From Annona cherimola (Eukaryota; Streptophyta; Magnoliopsida; Magnoliales; Annonaceae), in NCBI GenBank assembly GCA_030490835.1, contig CM059977.1:19139335-19203334 (forward strand): a DNA stretch of 64,000 nt, given 5' to 3'. The translations under genes were made by a program, and so were the position numbers. The notes beneath the pieces were generated by a model that did not search any database, had not been told where the DNA came from, and was given only the letters and a program-made list of their open reading frames with translations. Positions 24,725 to 36,569 of the stretch are shown piece by piece. Position 1 is the stretch's first letter; every line of letters begins with the position of its first letter.

Positions 24725-24921
24725 GACGCCCTACCCCACTCAATAGCAACCGTTCGGACCGAGTAACAGAGCAACACACCGCAGACGATGCGTGCGCCAA
24801 AAATCTGGACGACGAGACTGCAGGGAAGAAAACACCGCTACCCTCCACCCCGTTCCGGGCGTAACCACCGTTACCAACCAGAACGACTTGGGGAGGAACT
24901 TTTTTAATAGTATATATTTCT

Positions 24922-26567
24922 GAGAACTAGAAAGATACATTTATATTTTAAATTTTACTATTAAATGTTTGTTATCAGCAGAGTTGATTTTGCAAAAATA
25001 TATAAAGCTATAAAGGTTTAGTCTATAAATACGAAAACTTCAGCGTCTAATTTGAAATTGTAAGCTACCAAAGTCTAAAATACCGAAAATACAATTTAAT
25101 AAATAAAAATAATAAATCCATAAATGAAATTTTTTTCGACAATATTCTCACAATAAAGAAATAAATTTAATATTGTCAAATTCTCACAATAAATAATATT
25201 AAAGATTAGTTATATTCTATTAAATGAAGATTACAAAAAAACTATTAAATATATAAATTTCATTTTTAAAAATAGTCCTAAAATCAAGTTAGTCGGCTTT
25301 TTTATGTGGAAATATTTGTAAAATTAAAAAATTGATAGTATAGGAAACTTAATTTCTTAAATTCTTTTTAGAAATCTAAATGACAATGAATTGATTGATT
25401 TCGTTTAATCGAATATTTTAAAAATAATTTTTAATGTTTGTAAGATACATTCTTATACTTTGTCATGAGAATTTTGAAAATCTGAAAGTCTGCCAAATTT
25501 ATCGTTAAAATGTTAGGAATATATAAAAAAATAAGATTTTTCATATTCGAGGTATTTTTTATTTTCAATATATATTAAATTATTTTTTATATTTTAAACT
25601 AGATGAGTTCCTTAATTGCAACTCAGACCCTGAGAGTCTGAGACTTTTTTAGTTACAAAATAGACCTTCTAATTTTGAATGTTTTGCAAAATAGATCTTG
25701 TCATTAACAACTGTCAACAAGTGATTAATGGAAACACTTAAAATGTAATAGGAAAAATTTTCGAGTCTAAAATAAGAATATGTAAACCTCAAATTTTAAA
25801 ATGCAAATATCCATGATTCATTAGAGGGACAATTTTCTTTAAAAAAAAAAAACTCTCCTTATCTGCCAGGCCACTATCTAGTTCCAAAAAGTCCAATAGA
25901 ATAGCAAGTACGGTCTTTTTTCTCTATTTTAATTCACTATGATAATAAGTTTTTTTTTGAAATATTATGATAATAAGTTTTTAAGGACTAGCAAAATGTA
26001 TTAGGTTGTCGCCTAAATCGGAAAGTTATGTTTTGTTAAAAACTAAAATCAGAAAGTTATGTAATTTTTTTTTTTTGGAAATGAATGTAAAATATGTTGG
26101 TATTGTTAACATTGAATAATTGACGGTTTAAATTAATCATTTGACATATAATTAGATACGACGACGGCATCGGGGAACCTAACATAGGTAACTTTTCATG
26201 GGTAGCTGAGAATTCTAATGATCAAATTGAACCTGACTCATACACCATCTAATTTTACTGTTTGCAAGCATATCTTTGGACTTTATTCTTGCTTGAAGAA
26301 TATTGTTGATAGCACAATCCTTGCCTTTGTGGCCTGTTTAAAAATTAATGTTTTTTAAACTGAGTTTAAAAATTAATGTTAATTGAGATAGTATTCTTAA
26401 AAATTCTGAATATTCTTATAAATGGTTGTTTGCAAATTTGTTTTTTAAGAAGCCAATTAAAGTAGTTGGTCTCAAGCTAAGAAATGTAATGAGTCTGAGG
26501 CTATGACACTTATATTTGTTATCACCACTAAATGTAGTCAATTGATTTGTTTAGTCTGGTCCAAGAC
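24922..26567. other. AT-rich intergenic DNA, nothing recognised
   Basis: Strongly AT-rich with no long open frame, tRNA-like fold or clear element boundary. Confidence 0.6.
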
Positions 26568-26830
26568 ACTTTTTGTTTACGAAATTTTTATAAACATATA
26601 AATCTATTTATATTTAATTCATAAACTAAGTTTTATTATTTTTGGATATATGTATATATTTATTTCTTAAGTTATTTTAAATAATTTAAAATGACTTAAA
26701 TATCCTATATTTAAAAATTCAAAATAAATATACACGCATATCTAAAAATGTCAAAACTTGATTTATAATTTGAATACAACTAGATTAATATATTTATAAA
26801 AAATCAAAAAAATACTTTTTGATTTGTCTG
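26568..26830. mobile_element. AT-rich hairpin element
   Basis: The two halves are imperfect reverse complements centred near 26695. The left arm contains TTTTATAAACATATAAATC and ACTAAGTTTTATTATTTTTG; the right arm carries the matching inverted words. It is related to 3327-3684 and 30880-31170. No target duplication was identified, so limits are approximate. Confidence 0.6.
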
Positions 26831-27616
26831 GATTTCAAATCAGCCTGAAAAGATCAGTACTCTTAAATGTATGCAAAACATGTGTCTAATTGACTATTGG
26901 AAGCAAAGGTTATAAGAAGGTTACATGAGTTGATGTCTTACCATCATTGTTGAAAAAAAATAACCTTTTCTTACTCAAGTCTATGGCTAAAAGATTATAA
27001 ACTCACAAACAAAAAAAATTACATAAAGGGAACTTGGATAAAAAGAAGAATCCTTGTGTGATACTATCAAAATTTCAATTTCTCTATTTTTCTTTCAGAT
27101 TTCTATCATCTTTGCCCTTGTTGTTATTGGGGATGCCATGAACTTTTTTAAGACATTGTAACTCTTTCTCATGAGATTTTTGGAGAAAGTTTCAAACTAT
27201 GGCGTTATCCATTTTCATGTAAAAAGGGGGTTTTGCATTAGTGCTTGTAAAGTTTAGGCGATATTATAAACATATCACCACATTTGCAAAATTTACATTC
27301 ATACTCACAAAAGTTTGCTGGAAATTATAGTCATACTTACAAACTCTAAACCCCCTTCTGAAATGGCAAAAAAAAATCCATGTAAACAATAAAATAAAAA
27401 AATCAAGAAAGAAATTTCTTGTATTTTTATTTATGAAAGGTAGAAGAAAATGTAAGAAATATTTTTAGAAAATAATTTTTTGATATTCTATATATATTTT
27501 GTTTTTATATTTACTTGGTTGTCATTTTCAAAAAGATTTCAGGGTTTATAACTCAAGCCAACAATTTCAACGAAATCTGACAAATATAAACGTAAATGTT
27601 ATAATATATATATATA

Positions 27617-28046
27617 AGAATAATTTCTCTTATACTCATAACAAATGCACATAATTCTTCTTATACCCACAATATTTTGTAAATTTCTTTTATACCCATA
27701 ACATTTCACCCTAAATTTCTCTCATACTCACGCTGTTAAAACCACGATTATCTATCTCATTGAAAAGATAATTTTGCCATTTTAAATTTTTTCTAATTAA
27801 AATAAATCAACCTTAATATGACTTTTAAGTTATTTAATATCTTGTATTAATAATTTACTATCATCAATTGAGTCATGTTGAGGTTAAATTATATCAATTA
27901 AAAAATTTTAAGTGGACAAAATCGTATTTTTAATGGAGTAGATAACGTTGGTTTTAACAGCATGAGTATAAAAAAAAAATTTACAAAATATTGTGAGTAT
28001 AAGAAGAATTATATACACTTATTATAGGTATAAAAGGAATTATCCC
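27617..28046. mobile_element. Long-inverted-repeat MITE
   Basis: About 170-200 bp at each end form inverted copies. The outer ends are AAGAATAATTTCTCTTATAC and, inverted, GGGATAATTCCTTTTATACC. Inside them both arms carry CACAATATTTTGTAAAT, CTGTTAAAACCA and an ATTTTG(C/T)C word. The arms resemble those of the 54905-56485 element. No clear target duplication; non-coding. A fragment of similar sequence lies near 36050-36150. Confidence 0.65.
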
Positions 28047-29366
28047 ATCTACAGTTTTGCGTGTTATTCCATCTTCCTTCGCGAGTGCAGGAGAATGCTA
28101 AGTTCGGCCTTGAGCGGCGTTCCATGCAAGGCACGAACGGGAAGTGTGCTGGGGTGAGGTGTGAATCCGTTGGGGTGAGCGTACTTCAGTTCGGCAGCTT
28201 CGAATGTCGATTAGATAAAGATACGAATTTAGATATGCATGAGACGTCTCAACAGGCAAGCTCATGCATGCAGGCCCCATCACGCGGACTGTCCAGATCC
28301 ACTGCCGACGTGCCACTTGTTCACGGGAAGTGACTTTACCCCTTGAAAAACTAATCTGATCTGCTCTCCTCTGTTAGCTGGTCAACCGTCAGATCCGATT
28401 GGTCCAGCTAATAGCGGATCCAGCTAAATCCCCGACCCCCCCCCCACGCTCGCCAGTTGCTTGAACGATTATCTCAATCTCTCTCCAGACTCCGGCAGAA
28501 TCCGCCTTGTTTTGTTCGAACCACCAGCATCCAATGCATGTGCAGCGTCTGCGTACCGAAAGAAAATAAGAAGCATTCCGTCCGCACCTACCTTCAACAC
28601 GTGCGAGGCTTAATGTTACAATCGGCTGTACGTGTTCCACGGTGGCACGCGTGGAGAACGGAGTCGAGTGTGGACCGCGGAGCGCATGTAGAGGCAGCCA
28701 GCAGCCCTTTTTGGCCTGGCTTATTTTAGTCTTTTGTTTTTCATTCTTTAGGTCGATGGTAAGGTTGTTGTCTATTGATTAATATCCGTAAGAGTTGGCG
28801 GGCCACACGTTTTCTCTTATTAAGTTTTTTAGCTTGGAATCCAAACAAGCAAACGGCAAGATTGGATAATTATAAGTTGCCTTTTTAGTTGGGTAGATAA
28901 GTTGGGCGTTCTAGATGTGCGCGGACCAACCTTTATTTATTTATTTGTGCTGCATATCATGGAAAGATCGTGGGCATTTCACCTACTGTTCATGCAATGT
29001 GGCAATTCACGTGTGGCTTTGCATTCCTATTGTTAATGATTAGATGGGGGTAGATGCACCCTTATCGGTTTCTATGGCGTAATAAATTGGGGAAATCATA
29101 AAGTCAGTACTGATAAAGGGTCCAAGTGGGGAGGATGAATGGTGGGTATGTAGTAGCATCTGTGCAGGTAGAACCTTTATGGGCCATTGTAATTTGTATT
29201 TATATACCCTTGGGCTTTTCTAGTTCGCGGTGGATACTTAAGCTAAAGATCCCCTGCCATTAAAATCTGGGCTCCTAATCATGAATTAATTTTTCGATGT
29301 AAAACGAGTATTGTAACTACTCAAAAAAATAAAATAAAAAATAAACTGTATCCATGTACAATTGGT
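28047..29366. other. Low-copy region, no gene recognised
   Basis: 28080-28730 is GC-richer and promoter-like (CCGATTGGTCC at about 28395, a C9 run near 28440), with short overlapping frames on both strands. No domain, splice chain or homologue was recognised. Confidence 0.4.
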
Positions 29367-29695
29367 TTACAACGAAAACAGATGTGCAGATGGGCATTCC
29401 CACCATTTTGTACACCTACCAGCATTAGCCGCTGCATAATCAGCTAAGACGTGTACACACCAGTTTCCTGACCTCATTACATGCTTAAATTCGATGTATC
29501 TGAATGCAAAGGCCCTACCTTGGATTTCCATTGTAGAAATTCCTGATGTAGACAAAATCCCATCTTTCCCATCAGCAGCTCCACCGGCAGCAACGAGTCT
29601 GTTTCCAACTCAAGGTGCTGGACGCGCAGCTCAATTCCTCGTAACCGACCATGTACCGGTACCATTGCCGCAGCTTTCATTCGTATTGGATCCAC
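29367..29695 (-). pseudogene. RNase H-like domain relic
   Basis: Two overlapping minus-strand frames together resemble the end of a plant RVT_3-type RNase H domain. The first has GIELRVQHLELETDSLL, containing the catalytic ETDS. The second, shifted by one base, has YIEFKHVMRSGNWCVHVLAD, which corresponds to the final conserved H...N..AD..A stretch. The N-terminal part with the first catalytic Asp and Glu is missing. It is probably a fragment of a LINE or of a free-standing RNase H-like gene, and non-functional. Confidence 0.7.
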
Positions 29696-29710
29696 TCTTT
29701 CATGGGTTTT

Positions 29711-30737
29711 CCGTGTTTGAGGCAGAAAATTAAGAAAATATTATTGTGTTTAAAGATAAAAATACCTAAATATATTTAAATGATAAATTTTGATTTATAG
29801 ATTAAATACACTTAACTATACATGTTCATGAAAAAATTAAAAAAATTAAAATATATTTTTTAAGCCAACCTAAGTTGATCCTCTCCCCTTAACTAATAAA
29901 ATAATATTTGCACACCATTTAAAAATAGGCCTGCACCGCCACCAGGCATATAGCCTACTGGTAACGCCTAAGGAGGCTTGACATCGGGCGTTTGAGTCTC
30001 TTTTCATGTAGTGAGAGTATTTTATAATTTCTTTCCTAACATAGGGGTTTTTCAGATTTTTTCTTAGATACGAAGGGTGTTATAGAAAAATTCTCTTTAT
30101 AATGTGAAGATTTTAAATACGCACAATTTTAATATTAATTATCATGATATATAAATATCAATTTTAAGAAAAGCTCGCGCGGTGGACGAAAGGGCTTTTG
30201 CTTTCCCTCACTTAACTATCGATGGTGGTTAGCAGCAGCAACCAATCCTTGCAGCTGGACTAGACCCCTCATCTTTTTTCCTCTGGCCATCCATTTTATT
30301 AAAGAAAACACTACCACGACTGTATAACTGTAAAAAATGAAACGGAGCATTTCTCGCTGGCTTAGTCATTTTCTTTTCTTTTCTTTTCTTTCTCTTTTAT
30401 GATAATAATAAGCTCAATCATTTTCTAATCGAGCATTGTTGAGAGTATGATTGATGTTGCACCTGCACCGTCTTCAGTTTTGAAAGCTTTGCTTTTGGCA
30501 TGATGCAATTACTTTTGGCATGCCATATTGCCGACGTGGATGATGGTAAAAGTCTACAAATAATTTTAAAAAATGTTAAAAAAAGTAAAGGAAAATGGAA
30601 ATGTATTAGAATACTATAGGAGATCAATCATAAAGTAAAGAGAATAAAAAAAACGAACTTTTTCCCTGAAAATGAAAAAGAACAATGATTAAAGGTTTAG
30701 CTAATAACCATAAAAAATGAAGTGATTCACATTCAAA
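29711..30737. other. AT-rich DNA with one half-hairpin and a SINE-like stretch
   Basis: 29740-29890 resembles one arm of the AT-rich hairpin family (TTTTGATTTATAGATTAAA). 29940-30085 is the SINE-like sequence listed separately. 30100-30737 has a (TTTTC)n-type pyrimidine stretch near 30370 and nothing else recognised. Confidence 0.5.
29943..30085 (+). mobile_element. tRNA-derived SINE-like sequence
   Basis: It contains an A-box-like TAGCCTACTGGTAACGCC and, about 35 bp on, a B-box-like GGGCGTTTGAGTCTC, the internal RNA polymerase III promoter arrangement of plant SINEs. The 3' end and target duplication were not found, so limits are approximate. Confidence 0.5.
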
Positions 30738-30887
30738 CTAGATGAAGACCAAAGACCTCTACGTTCGACATAAATTCACCAATACCAAGAAGTATGAGTA
30801 CTGACATTTTAGCTGGACGAAGAACAGAGACTTCTATATTCGACATAAATTCACCAATATCGAGAAGCATGAGTCCTGAAATTTTAG
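30738..30887. repeat. 2 x 75-bp tandem repeat
   Basis: Units of about 75 bp (30738-30812 and 30813-30887) share TTCGACATAAATTCACCAAT, GAAG(T/C)ATGAGT and a final ATTTTAG, with around ten differences. The second unit runs into the hairpin element at 30880. Confidence 0.8.
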
Positions 30888-31170
30888 TGCAATGCAAAAT
30901 TCATTTGTGTTTTTAATTTTTTTATAAAATTATTAACTTAAGTGTATTCTACTTATGCATTAAGTTTGTCATTTTTAGAGATATGTATATATTTTTTTAC
31001 TTTTAAAAATAAGAGTACATATACTTTATTTTTAAAAAATTAAATTTAGATATATACACATCTTCGAAAATAATAAAACTTAATTTATAGATTAAACATA
31101 CTTAGATTAATAATTTTATAAAAAATTTCAAAAAAAATAAAATAAAATTTACCCTCAACTACGCTAAAAT
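30880..31170. mobile_element. AT-rich hairpin element
   Basis: Arms on either side of about 31020 are imperfect inverted copies (left TTTATAAAATTATTAACTTA; right, inverted, TTTATAAAATTATTAATCTA). Same family as 3327-3684 and 26568-26830. The left limit merges with the tandem repeat, so no target duplication could be defined. Confidence 0.6.
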
Positions 31171-31174
31171 TTCA

Positions 31175-34100
31175 ACGCAACTAACTTGGGAAGTATACAT
31201 GCGATATATGACTAGTAAAAATCAGGATCCACGAAATAAACGCTGTCACCCACTTGCACATATTTTTCGAAAATCATGTGAGGTATTTGCCGTACGTATC
31301 GGGGTTTTAGATATTTTGAATTGCATAAGCATGTAGTATAATGCCATTCTGGGTGCTATTTATTTTCAACAAGCAACCTATTTACTTGAGGGTAAAGATC
31401 GTATAAAAACTTACGTGTAGTAATATCATTTGAGAGTGGGTGTGAAATAGTTAAAATTTAAAACAAATTAATTTGTTTAGTGTATAGAAGTTTCCAATCA
31501 ATCTAGAATTTGACATCATTAATATGTACACTCCTACCACGAGGCCATCAATGTATACTAACCTCCTGTTTGGCCATCTAAATTCCAAAAATGTTTCCAA
31601 TAAGAAAAATCTCGAAAAATTTACTACATTTGATCGTCTGTATTAAATTTGGCCAAATTCAATCACAGTTGCTCATTTTCTCGATTACTAGCAAAACACA
31701 TTATAACTGTCCTCTTGTCGTCCTTGCTGTTGATCAAATTTGCAATTTTAATTAAAACTCATTGCTCATAAATCGCCATTACTGGTGAACATCTACTCTC
31801 TATAAGAGGCCAATGGACGTTGTTGTCCTCTTTGTCAATGTAGCTTTGGAGTCTACCTTCTTTTCTTACTGATCAAGAGTCATCAATTGTTACTTCCTTT
31901 GTTGATGAAAATCCATATCCTCTGCATTCTTTCTTAGCACTCATGCAAATATGTTTCAATAGCCCAACCTCATTTGAAAATGTGAGCAGTCTTTCTCAGC
32001 ATTATCAGTATTATTACTTCATTGTTAAACTATTGTAAATACTTTGTACAAACATTATACAATATTGCAAAAATTACAAGTACATACTTTAGCTTAAGGG
32101 TTTTTTTGTTATTAAAAACAAAAAGGCATTTTTATTATTTTATAAAAAATTCTAACGAATGGATATGAAAACCTAATGAAAGGGACAATTTTATAATTTT
32201 ATGCAAAATTTATAGGCTTATTTACAAATGTGTTAAACTAATAAACATTGATGTAATATTAGTTAAATCTTGTAGATACATACAAAACAACCATGTATTG
32301 TATATTTTATGATTGAAAACATTTATATATTATAGACTTATTCTTAAAATTTAATAATTTTGTATTCACTCTCAAATGATATTGAGTAGTCATATTTCAA
32401 TCAAAAAATTTTGTTATCGTAAGTATACACGCGTAGAATAGTTAAAGATTTTCAAAGATATTTTTTAAATATAAAAACAAGTAGTTGTTACTCCTTTAAG
32501 TACCAATACCGCTGTATATGATCATCATCCTTTATTTTCAACACTTACAGGTACGAACTTAATTAATTAGATGGGTTTGGATCCGAATGCAACCAACCGG
32601 GTACGGATACATGTAAGAATAATACCTTTAAATTTATGGTAAGAATGTTGCAATCCAATCCTTTTGCCAACCCATTACTCCACTTTCCTCGCTGGCTTGT
32701 CGTCGACATTCATTGCATGAAATTTCCACTTATATCGGCTACAAAGTTGTATTGTAATTTGGAAAATTGACATCTTTTCTTCCAGAGTATTCATGCAACC
32801 CAATATTTCACGTGTCGATTTGGTGATGAAAGCAACCCATTCATCTTTCTAATATAAGACAGTTGGGAGTCCTCAGGCCAATTGTTAGGACTACCTAACT
32901 AGTCTCATTTACAAGTTACAAGTCAATATCTTTTGATTCTTTTCTCAAAATAGACTGCCTTCAAGTTCTAAATAATTTTTTTTCAGTTTAGCAATGCATA
33001 AATGAAATTTACTCGTTTACGAATTCGCTCACATCAAAATCACCCATCACTCTTCTCACAGAAAAAAACAAAAAAAAGAGCCATCGCTGCTTTTTTTGAA
33101 TAATTAAAATCATAAAGTTATCTTGACCGGAGAGGTGGGGTGTGGAGAAGTTTCCTTCTATACTTTCCCATGATGGAGCCAGATTTACAGGTAGCGTCCA
33201 TGCGCCCATTTTGGCTTTGGCGTTGTATCCATTTTCTCGGCCACCATTATCAATGGACATGCTCCGTGATTCGCTACCCAATCCGGAAATCTCGATTCTG
33301 AATCACAACCTTTACCGTCTGTCATACACGACCCTAGCCTGAAAAGGTGGCCCCATTCTTCAAATTGCAATCGATTTATCAAAATAAACGGCTTGGACCA
33401 TAACTTGTGGGCCCCACCTTGACGCATGGAAGGACCAGCGTTGCGTTCGGCTTGGGGCTGAAGTTTCAAGGCGGAGACGAGGAACGCGACGTTTCGGCGG
33501 AATCCGATGTGAGGCCTCCACCATTTTAAATGTTAGCACTAAACTGACGCAAAGGGATTTTCGAGTGCAACTCGTGTTGTATTGGTTTCGAGTAAATCTA
33601 AATTTTAAGCATACCAAGTTTATGTAGACTCAAATTCTAATAGTAAAATTTTGGTTAAGGTTGGGTTGGTGTTGCTTTGGTCTTAGTTTCGGATTGAAAT
33701 TCGAATTATTATTAAACTAATAGAAGTTGAAATTATTTAGAGAGATAATAAAATTTTTAAACATTATTGTATTAACACATGGATAATTTACATGCGAATA
33801 TATTTATATGACTTATGATATTTTTGACTTTGATGAAAGTTGGTTTTTTAATTAAAAGATAATTTCAAATATAATTAACATAATAAATTTGTACGTAGCA
33901 ATCAAGGTAATATTATATAAAAATCAAGATAAGAAAGATAAATGAGATTACATGAAATCACTATCGAAAGTTTAATAAAAGTGAGGTTTATATAATTATA
34001 GTTAATTAGCATGTATGTAATAAATTCAAAGAGTTTGTGTATTTATAATTATTTGCAAATAAAGTTAATGCAGATGTAATATATTTATCTTTTATGGACA

Positions 34101-36569
34101 AATATATATAAAATTTAGGTTTTAAAATAAATATTTTACAGTTTAATTAAGTTATGATTATATGAAATAACTTGCACTATAATTATAGTTGAAATACTTA
34201 ATAAGTAAATAAATATAATTATATTAATAAATTAGGAAAAACATCGTATTCCAACCGCATCGAGTTTTGGTACCGGGTTGAGAAAAACCCGGTATTGATT
34301 TTGGATTTTCTTGGGTTGGGTTAAAACCAAGTTTAAGTTGAAAAAATTTCAAAATAAAATTCAAATGTAGTTTTGAAATCGGGTCGGGTCGGGTCGAGAC
34401 GGACTCGGTGCAAAGATGCATCCCTAGATCCAGCCCGTCCAAAACTCACCATCACTTATACAATTGTTCCCTGTGGCATAAAGTGCGTTGGGAGTGGATA
34501 AGAGCGGCTCTGCTGTTCCGTCGGTCATGTCACACGACTCACAACTGAATAATAGCCAATGGGAAGCACGTGGCTTATAAGCACTTATCTGTGCCGTTCA
34601 TCTTCATCAACACAGAATTCTTATCAGTAGACCTCGATCGAAAAAAAGAAAGTTTATTCGTACTAATTTAAGTGTTTCCATGGTCTTTTGTTTTGATTCT
34701 TATCGTTTTAGCCTTTTGTTTTGATGTACGAGCAGAACTCTTATAGAGAAACAATTTAAATTCCCTTTCTATGGTTCAAGAATGCGTTTGCCATTTAATA
34801 TAACTTTTGAAAGAAAAAATTTTTGAAATTGAAAAATAATGTGATATAATATCGGTAACGATGAGTTAAAAGAATAAAATTAAAATATATAGAATAGTTG
34901 TTAAGATCGAATAAAAATAAACAATACTATATGAACATATGAATAAATTATTAATAGAGTAGTAGAAGAAAATAAAATATTTTAAATGGACAACTTTTTA
35001 TCATTGCAAAACATGCATTAAGAGTATTTAAGAAAGAGTGCTGCTTTAATGTTATTGGGTTATTAACAATTGATAGAAAATTCAATACATTCATTGCACT
35101 TAACATTTTTGGTTTAGCTAAGAGATTAAATTTGATCAATATCAAAGATATACATGAGTCGCATTTCCTTAAAAACATATGTAGTTATATGTAAATTTAT
35201 AAAATATGTTTACATTCATTTACGTATGTATTAGAATACAATAATACTTTATAAAATTATTTATCTATATAAAAATTATATTTTAGATAATTTATATATT
35301 TAAAATTGATATTTAACATTAAATCTTTCTATGTCATTGATTTTATGCATTTATAGAGTTGCACGTACACAATGATATTAGAAAAATAAGATTTTTTTAT
35401 AATAATATAACTGATCTTAAATACGATAAAAAGAATTTTCTATTAATCATCAATATCATAAAAATGGATAGAGTTTTCCTAAAATTGTGTAACGTACCTT
35501 TTTTGCTTAATTTTTTTTTAAATGTCAAAAATGTAATCGCAAAAAACTAAAGTTATAAAAGGTAAGAAATTAGCTTTAAAATAAAATTTTTTTTTTAAAA
35601 AATACTTCTCATATTAAATAGATCTAGTTAACATGAGGAATGATAAATCTATTTAATGCGAATAATTTTTTTAAATAAAACTTTTAAATATTTTAAAGCT
35701 AATTTCTTATCTTTTATAGTTTTATTTGTCTTAGGATTATTTTTGTCATTTTTAGATAAGAGCATGTTTGCCAACAATAAAATATTTTCTAAATAAAACT
35801 TTTTTCACTCTTGGTATCTATTATATTTTTAATAAATTTTCACTCATTTCTTGTACAATTATCTTATTTTCAATAAATTTCACGTAAATACCCATACAAA
35901 CAACTTATTTATTTTAATTTTATTTTTTTACTCATCATTATTACTTCTATTATATTGTATCATTTTCATTAAGGATATATTTATTTATAAACAAAATTTG
36001 GCAAACTAAAAATTTTTAATTTATACAAGTACCATATTTTTATTATGCAAAAATTCCGTGCATACTCACAGCATTTCACTATTATTATCCTTATACCCGT
36101 AACATTTTGAAAAAAATTTCACACACCGGCAACCTTTCATCCCAAATTGCTGCCCTACCTACGTCGTCACGTTCCGTGAAGATGCGTCAGCCTTTCTTTT
36201 CTAAATTCCGAAAATGCCCCGAACGTGCGAAAATGAAAATCGAGGCAGCGAAGATAGGGTCGGCGTTGAAGAAGATCGATAGAGAAAAAATACGACAACT
36301 GAGGAGAACTGTTTGAATTTTTGAAGCGCCTCTGCTGCCCTTTAGATCTGGCCGATAGATGAGAGATTACCGCTGAAACCACCAACCCTATCAACGGCGC
36401 AAGAGCGACACGTTGCCAAGATCGTTCTCTGCGACAAGTTCTGGGATGCCCTATTTGATTTATGTGAAATCCACTTCACGGCAATCTTAGTCAAGGAAGA
36501 CGATTTTTCCCTCCTAAGAGAAGCTCGGGCTGCTGCTGTTGTCAATCCTAAAGCGAGAATCCAAATTAG
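31175..36569. other. AT-rich gene desert
   Basis: No gene recognised. 32990-33620 is less AT-rich but has only short overlapping frames. 34230-34445 has GGGTCGGGTCGGGTCG and AACCCGG words and ends TGCATCCCTAGA, resembling a hAT-like terminus without a found partner. 34760-35020 and 35755-35950 contain worn Tourist-like sequence in opposite orientations. 36040-36160 resembles one arm of the 27617-28046 element. Confidence 0.5.

Larger units (their letters stand above)
18297..24905 (-). mobile_element. L1-type plant LINE with RNase H, full-length, inactivated
   Basis: Non-LTR retrotransposon of 6.6 kb including a nested MITE. Order on the minus strand: about 180-bp leader, ORF1 (24724-22740), a one-base spacer, ORF2 (22738 to the tail), and an oligo-A tail at 18301-18297. 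A perfect 16-bp duplication flanks it. Coding damage: an in-frame TGA and a frameshift in ORF1, and in ORF2 a MITE insertion in the endonuclease and a frameshift at a C10 tract. The presence of ORF1 and a leader argues against 5' truncation. Confidence 0.95.
18281..24921. repeat. 16-bp target-site duplication of the LINE
   Basis: AATAGTATATATTTCT occurs at 18281-18296, next to the poly-T (minus-strand poly-A) end, and identically at 24906-24921, next to the 5' end. It defines the LINE precisely and, having no mismatch, suggests a relatively recent insertion. Confidence 0.95.

Noticed and set aside
27227..27355. Short inverted repeat with AGGGGG and CCCCCT ends
   Set aside because: The arms match over only about 15-20 bp with gaps, and no target duplication was found.
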